DNA of 10,522 bases, taken from assembly GCA_010025475.1 (NCBI GenBank), contig RGTE01000033.1:1-10522 (forward strand). The letters are read 5' to 3'. The stretch comes from Verrucomicrobiota bacterium. GTDB taxonomy: Bacteria; Verrucomicrobiota; Verrucomicrobiia; Methylacidiphilales; Verrucolacustridaceae. This document shows, piece by piece, positions 8,120-10,522 of this stretch. Below the pieces are notes generated by a model. The model worked only from the letters and a program-made list of their open reading frames with translations, ran no database searches and had not been told where the DNA came from. The stretch's first letter is position 1. Every line of letters begins with the position of its first letter. Made by a program: the position numbers and the translations under genes.

Positions 8120-8566
8120 ATGACTCCAGCTGACGATCTTAAGTTCATGAAGGAAGCCGAGACGGAAGCCCGCAAGGGTCTCCAAGAGGGCGGAATTCCC
8201 ATCGGGTCGATTCTGGTCCGGGGCGGCAAGATCGTTGGCCGGGGCCACAACCAACGGGTGCAGAAGGGAAGTGCCATCCTGCACGGAGAGATGGACTGTC
8301 TGATGAACGCGGGCCGGCAAAGGAATTATCGGGACACGGTGATCTATTCGACGTTGTGCCCCTGCTACATGTGTTCCGGGACGATCGTGCAGTTCAAGAT
8401 TCCCCGCGTGGTGGTCGGGGAGGCGGTGAATTTTCCCGGCGCTCCGGAATTTTTGCGGTCGCAGGGGGTGGAGGTGGTGATCCTAAATCAGCCCGAGCTG
8501 ATCCAGATGATGGGGGACTTTATCCGGGCGAAGCCGGAGCTGTGGAACGAGGATATTGCGGAGTAA
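8120..8566 (+). CDS. Cytosine deaminase-like zinc deaminase of the yeast FCY1 type
   Basis: The 148-aa protein belongs to the cytidine/deoxycytidylate deaminase fold. Zinc ligands are His55 in HGE, with proton shuttle Glu57, and Cys82 and Cys85 in CPCYMC. From memory of yeast cytosine deaminase, many further landmarks match at equal spacing: EGGIPIG (23-29), GRGHNQRVQKGSAILHGE (40-57; Asn44 corresponds to yeast Asn51), IPRVVVGEAVNF (94-105; Phe105 to Phe114) and the tail WNEDIAE (142-148; Trp142 and Asp145 to Trp152 and Asp155). These residues shape the cytosine pocket, so cytosine to uracil plus ammonia is the best prediction. Guanine deaminase or tRNA adenosine deaminase (TadA) activity is less likely because the C-terminal lid is of the yeast type. 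Bacterial cytosine deaminase is more often the unrelated CodA amidohydrolase. The gene stands alone, divergent from pfkA and convergent with hpt. Confidence 0.87.
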   Translation: MTPADDLKFMKEAETEARKGLQEGGIPIGSILVRGGKIVGRGHNQRVQKGSAILHGEMDCLMNAGRQRNYRDTVIYSTLCPCYMCSGTIVQFKIPRVVVGEAVNFPGAPEFLRSQGVEVVILNQPELIQMMGDFIRAKPELWNEDIAE

Positions 8567-8575
8567 TTTTCAGCC

Positions 8576-8606
8576 GACGGGCACGGATCGGAAATTGCCC
8601 GTTTCG
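8576..8606 (+). terminator. Possible weak intrinsic terminator after the deaminase gene
   Basis: ACGGGCA at 8577-8583 pairs perfectly with TGCCCGT at 8596-8602 across a 12-nt loop, with a possible outer G-T pair. The following TTCGATT is only moderately T-rich. It starts about 10 bp past the deaminase stop, a sensible place. On the minus strand it lies beyond the hpt stop and could act for hpt too, being followed there by GGCTGAAAATT. Confidence 0.4.
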
Positions 8607-8638
8607 ATTAAGATGAGGATGAAGATGAAGGGGGACGG

Positions 8639-9166
8639 TCAGACTCCTTCCGGGAGGGCACGGATGGAGGGAAGAGCGCGGTAGCGCTGGTCCATGTCGA
8701 GGCCGTAGCCGATCACAAATCGGTCGGAGATGTGGAAGCCGACCCATCGGGCGGTGACGGCACGAACCCGCTTCCGTCTTTTATTCAGCAGCACGCAGAT
8801 CTCCACGTTTCTGGCGCCGAGCCGTTTGGCGTGGTCACGGGTGTGGGCGAGGGTGAGGCCGGAATCCAGAATGTCATCGATGAGGAGCACATCCCTTCCG
8901 CGGAAATTTCCCCGGCACTGCCGAAGGCCCTGCAGGCGGCCGGTGGAACGGGTGCCTTGGTAGCTGGAGACGGTCCAGAACTCCACTTCCGTGGAAGGTT
9001 CGAGGTGGCGGAGAAGATCCACGACGAAAAAGACACTGCCCTTGAGCAGGGCGACAATGGTCAGAGGACGATCCCGGTAAAATTTCCGGATGGAATGCCC
9101 AAGGATGCGTACCCGGTTTCGGATCCGGGCGGAGGAGATGTAGTCCTGGCCGGGGGGCCGCGTCAC
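8639..9166 (-). CDS. hpt: Hypoxanthine(-guanine) phosphoribosyltransferase
   Basis: The enzyme salvages hypoxanthine and guanine to IMP and GMP using PRPP. The 175-aa product has LKGSVFF at 41-47 (the PPi loop), SSY at 67-69 in the flexible loop, and the PRPP signature VLLIDDILDSG at 93-103. In that motif Asp101 corresponds to the human HPRT base Asp137. Lys129 falls 28 residues later, as human Lys165 does, for purine contact. RFVIGYGLDMDQRYRALPSI (149-168) is the conserved C-terminal segment, with Arg163 aligning to human Arg199. Length is normal for bacterial Hpt. The GTG start at 9166 overlaps the upstream gene's TGA by 4 bp and has no visible Shine-Dalgarno, so translation probably depends on coupling. 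It converges on the deaminase gene, with 72 bp between stops. Confidence 0.94.
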   Translation of the reverse strand: MTRPPGQDYISSARIRNRVRILGHSIRKFYRDRPLTIVALLKGSVFFVVDLLRHLEPSTEVEFWTVSSYQGTRSTGRLQGLRQCRGNFRGRDVLLIDDILDSGLTLAHTRDHAKRLGARNVEICVLLNKRRKRVRAVTARWVGFHISDRFVIGYGLDMDQRYRALPSIRALPEGV

Positions 9167-9813
9167 TGGCCGGCGGCGGTCGGGGTCAGGCGGTTGAGCT
9201 CGTCGGAAATTTTGGCGGTGAGGGGGCCATTGATCTTGAGATCGAGGCCTTTTTGCCAGGAGGCCCGGGCATTGGATTCCTCCTCGAGCTGGGCGAAGCA
9301 GAGCCCGGCATAGTAGTAAATGGCAAGGGAAGTCAGGCTGTCGACCGCTTCGGGATTCTTGGCAAGTTGATCGACTAATTGACGAAAATCATCCCGGGCG
9401 ATGCTCCTCCGGTTAAAAAGGGTCGGAAGGTGATAGTTGTTGATCGCCCGGATAAAGCGGACGTTGGCGTCGTCTGGCCGCATGGCGACGGCGCGATCCA
9501 TGCAGTCCCGGCCGGCCATCAAGTAGCGGAGTTTGCCCGGGCCGATAAAAGCGTCCCGGCTGGCCAAGGTGTAGGCGCTCCCGAGATAGACCAAAAGAAT
9601 GCCGTTATCCGGCTGTTCGGAGGTCAATTGTTCCAGCCAGGCAACCAGTCGGCGGGTGGCATCCTTGTTTCCCGCCTCGGCCAAAGAATGCATTTCATAG
9701 ATCTGGTTGAGCAACGGATGGGAGTAAGTTTCGGAAGCGGGGAGGGAGGCGGCACGGAGCGGAACAGTCAAAACAGGCAAAACCAAAAACAGGGAAAGGA
9801 TGGGACGGATCAA
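9163..9813 (-). CDS. Exported TPR-like protein of unknown function
   Basis: A 216-aa protein opens with a signal peptide: MIRP, then a hydrophobic stretch to about residue 19 and a likely cut near LRA-AS (19-23). The mature part is all-helical in appearance. It contains TPR-like segments around 70-84 (DNGILLVYLGSAYTL), 104-116 (CMDRAVAMRPDDA) and 166-190 (YYYAGLCFAQ to SWQKGL). The order YLGSAYTLASRDAF, K-Y, then D-AV--RPD-A resembles a widespread exported TPR family I recall but cannot name. The start is TTG 9813, chosen because AAGGAA lies 7 nt before it and the signal peptide begins there. It is likely periplasmic or outer-membrane associated, and no lipobox Cys is present. It is coupled to hpt by a GTGA overlap, an odd partner for a cytosolic salvage enzyme. 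Function unknown. Confidence 0.82.
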   Translation of the reverse strand: MIRPILSLFLVLPVLTVPLRAASLPASETYSHPLLNQIYEMHSLAEAGNKDATRRLVAWLEQLTSEQPDNGILLVYLGSAYTLASRDAFIGPGKLRYLMAGRDCMDRAVAMRPDDANVRFIRAINNYHLPTLFNRRSIARDDFRQLVDQLAKNPEAVDSLTSLAIYYYAGLCFAQLEEESNARASWQKGLDLKINGPLTAKISDELNRLTPTAAGQ

Positions 9814-9820
9814 CGATTTG

Positions 9821-9826
9821 TTCCTT
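9821..9826 (-). promoter_or_regulatory. Ribosome binding site fixing the TTG start at 9813
   Basis: On the minus strand AAGGAA precedes the TTG codon with a 7-nt spacer. It is the clearest Shine-Dalgarno in the window and supports the unusual TTG start of the TPR-like gene. Confidence 0.6.
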
Positions 9827-9875
9827 AATACCTACATAAGATCGGGAACGTTGATTTGCAACCAATTTTTCCCCT

Positions 9876-9899
9876 TATCCCACAACATTTTGTGGGATA
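9876..9899. repeat. Perfect 10-bp inverted repeat with 4-nt spacer
   Basis: TATCCCACAA (9876-9885), spacer CATT, then TTGTGGGATA (9890-9899) form a perfect dyad. It lies about 40 bp past the stop of the YugP-like gene and 62 bp ahead of the TPR-like gene, both transcribed leftward. Neither strand has a T-run after the stem (the minus strand continues AGGGGAAAAATT), so it is not a standard intrinsic terminator. It could be an operator for the TPR-hpt unit or a transcript-end hairpin. A loose promoter-like pair downstream of it on the minus strand (TTGCAA at 9856-9861, 17 bp, TATGTA at 9833-9838) is too weak, and too close to the ribosome site, to call. The rest of the gap is AT-richer than the genes around it. 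Confidence 0.75.
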
Positions 9900-9939
9900 C
9901 GACCTAAACTTATCCAAGCTATAGGGCTATTTTTGGCTC

Positions 9940-10522
9940 TTAATCACTTCTTCGGCCTGCCAGCAGAGGAAGCAGATGCCAAAGCAAATAAAGCAGGGAA
10001 GTGATGAAGGCGGCGACATAGGTCCAAGCCGCGGCCCGCAAAACGGAGTCAACGGCCTGTGTTTCCTTGCCCGGGGAAATAAAGCGCATCTTGGGCAGGA
10101 TCTGCAGGGCACGGCGGGAAGCGTCGAATTCCACCGGCAAAGTCACGAGGTTAAAGAGCATGATCACACCCCAACCCGCCACCATGAGGGTGAGGTAGGT
10201 CTGCGAGGTGAAGCCGCCAATGCCGGTGAACAGGCCGAGCAGGGGAAGCCAGGTGACAATTTGGGAGGCGAAGGTGGTGGCACCCACCGCCGCCATGCGC
10301 CACTGGAGAGGGGCGTAGGCGATTTTATGCTGGATGGCGTGACCACACTCGTGGGCCGCCACCCCGAGGGCGGCCGCCGAGTGGCCGTGGTAGTTCTGGG
10401 TGGAGAGAACGAGGCGCTTGTGCATGGGATCGTAATGGTCGCCGAGAAGTCCGTCGTGCTCGGTGATCTCCACGTCATGGATGCCGGCGGCATCGAGGAT
10501 CTTGGCGGCGGCCTCGGCTCCG
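9940..10522 (-). CDS. YugP-like membrane zinc metallopeptidase (Zn_peptidase_2), 5' end outside window
   Basis: About 193 codons are visible and the frame is open at the right edge. Residues upstream of the GTG at 10473 (GAEAAAKILDAAGIHD) continue the family alignment, so that GTG is not the true start; the missing part should be the N-terminal membrane segment. LLGDHYDPMHKRLVLS precedes the zinc motif HECGH, encoded at 10339-10353, in AAHECGHAIQH. Hydrophobic segments follow (IVTWLPLLGLFTGIGG and TLMVAGWGVIMLFNLV), then the conserved LPVEFDAS, whose acidic residues may complete the metal site. A last membrane segment (AAWTYVAAFITSLLYLLWHL) lies near the C-terminus. The predicted product is an inner-membrane protease of the B. 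subtilis YugP family, whose substrates are unknown to me. Length so far fits a family of about 225-235 aa. Confidence 0.92.
   Translation of the reverse strand, partial: GAEAAAKILDAAGIHDVEITEHDGLLGDHYDPMHKRLVLSTQNYHGHSAAALGVAAHECGHAIQHKIAYAPLQWRMAAVGATTFASQIVTWLPLLGLFTGIGGFTSQTYLTLMVAGWGVIMLFNLVTLPVEFDASRRALQILPKMRFISPGKETQAVDSVLRAAAWTYVAAFITSLLYLLWHLLPLLAGRRSD

Noticed and set aside
9833..9861. TTGCAA-17-TATGTA as a promoter for the TPR-like gene
   Set aside because: The -10 match is poor, and transcription would begin within the ribosome site, leaving almost no leader.
10474..10522. GTG at 10473 as the start of the YugP-like protein
   Set aside because: The upstream in-frame residues match the family and the frame stays open to the edge, so the true start lies outside the window.

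Overview
The window is GC-rich bacterial chromosome, densely packed with housekeeping metabolism. I see no mobile elements, CRISPR arrays, phage genes or RNA genes. The gene set fits a member of the PVC group, most plausibly Verrucomicrobiota: a group-III-type phosphofructokinase, an NADPH-type glutamate synthase, a stand-alone type-2 EIIA behind nadK, a YugP-type protease and GTG/TTG starts. That placement rests on overall flavour and was not tested by any search.

Layout. Positions 1-4500 (minus strand) hold nearly all of gltB, the large subunit of glutamate synthase; its last residues lie beyond the left edge. A 92-bp divergent gap separates it from a plus-strand operon of three overlapping genes: nadK (NAD kinase), a single-domain PTS EIIA-like protein, and a LacI-family regulator (4593-6912). 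Convergent to this operon is pfkA (6946-8040, minus). Divergent from pfkA is a small zinc deaminase that closely resembles yeast-type (FCY1) cytosine deaminase (8120-8566, plus). Convergent to that is a two-gene unit on the minus strand: a secreted TPR-like protein of unknown function overlapping hpt (8639-9813). At the right edge is the C-terminal part of a YugP-like membrane zinc peptidase (9940 to beyond 10522, minus). The 126-bp gap before it carries a perfect 10-bp inverted repeat.

How the genes may work together. NadK makes NADP, and its reduced form feeds the divergent GltB. The EIIA-like protein and LacI-type regulator are translationally coupled to nadK, and pfkA converges on them. 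This suggests a cluster linking carbon status, NADP supply and glutamate synthesis, although the regulatory link is inference. The deaminase and hpt form a small nucleobase-salvage pair (cytosine to uracil; hypoxanthine/guanine to nucleotides). Nothing here looks like a wholly new system. The points most worth checking are the nadK-EIIA-LacI operon, the eukaryote-like cytosine deaminase and the inverted repeat near 9888.
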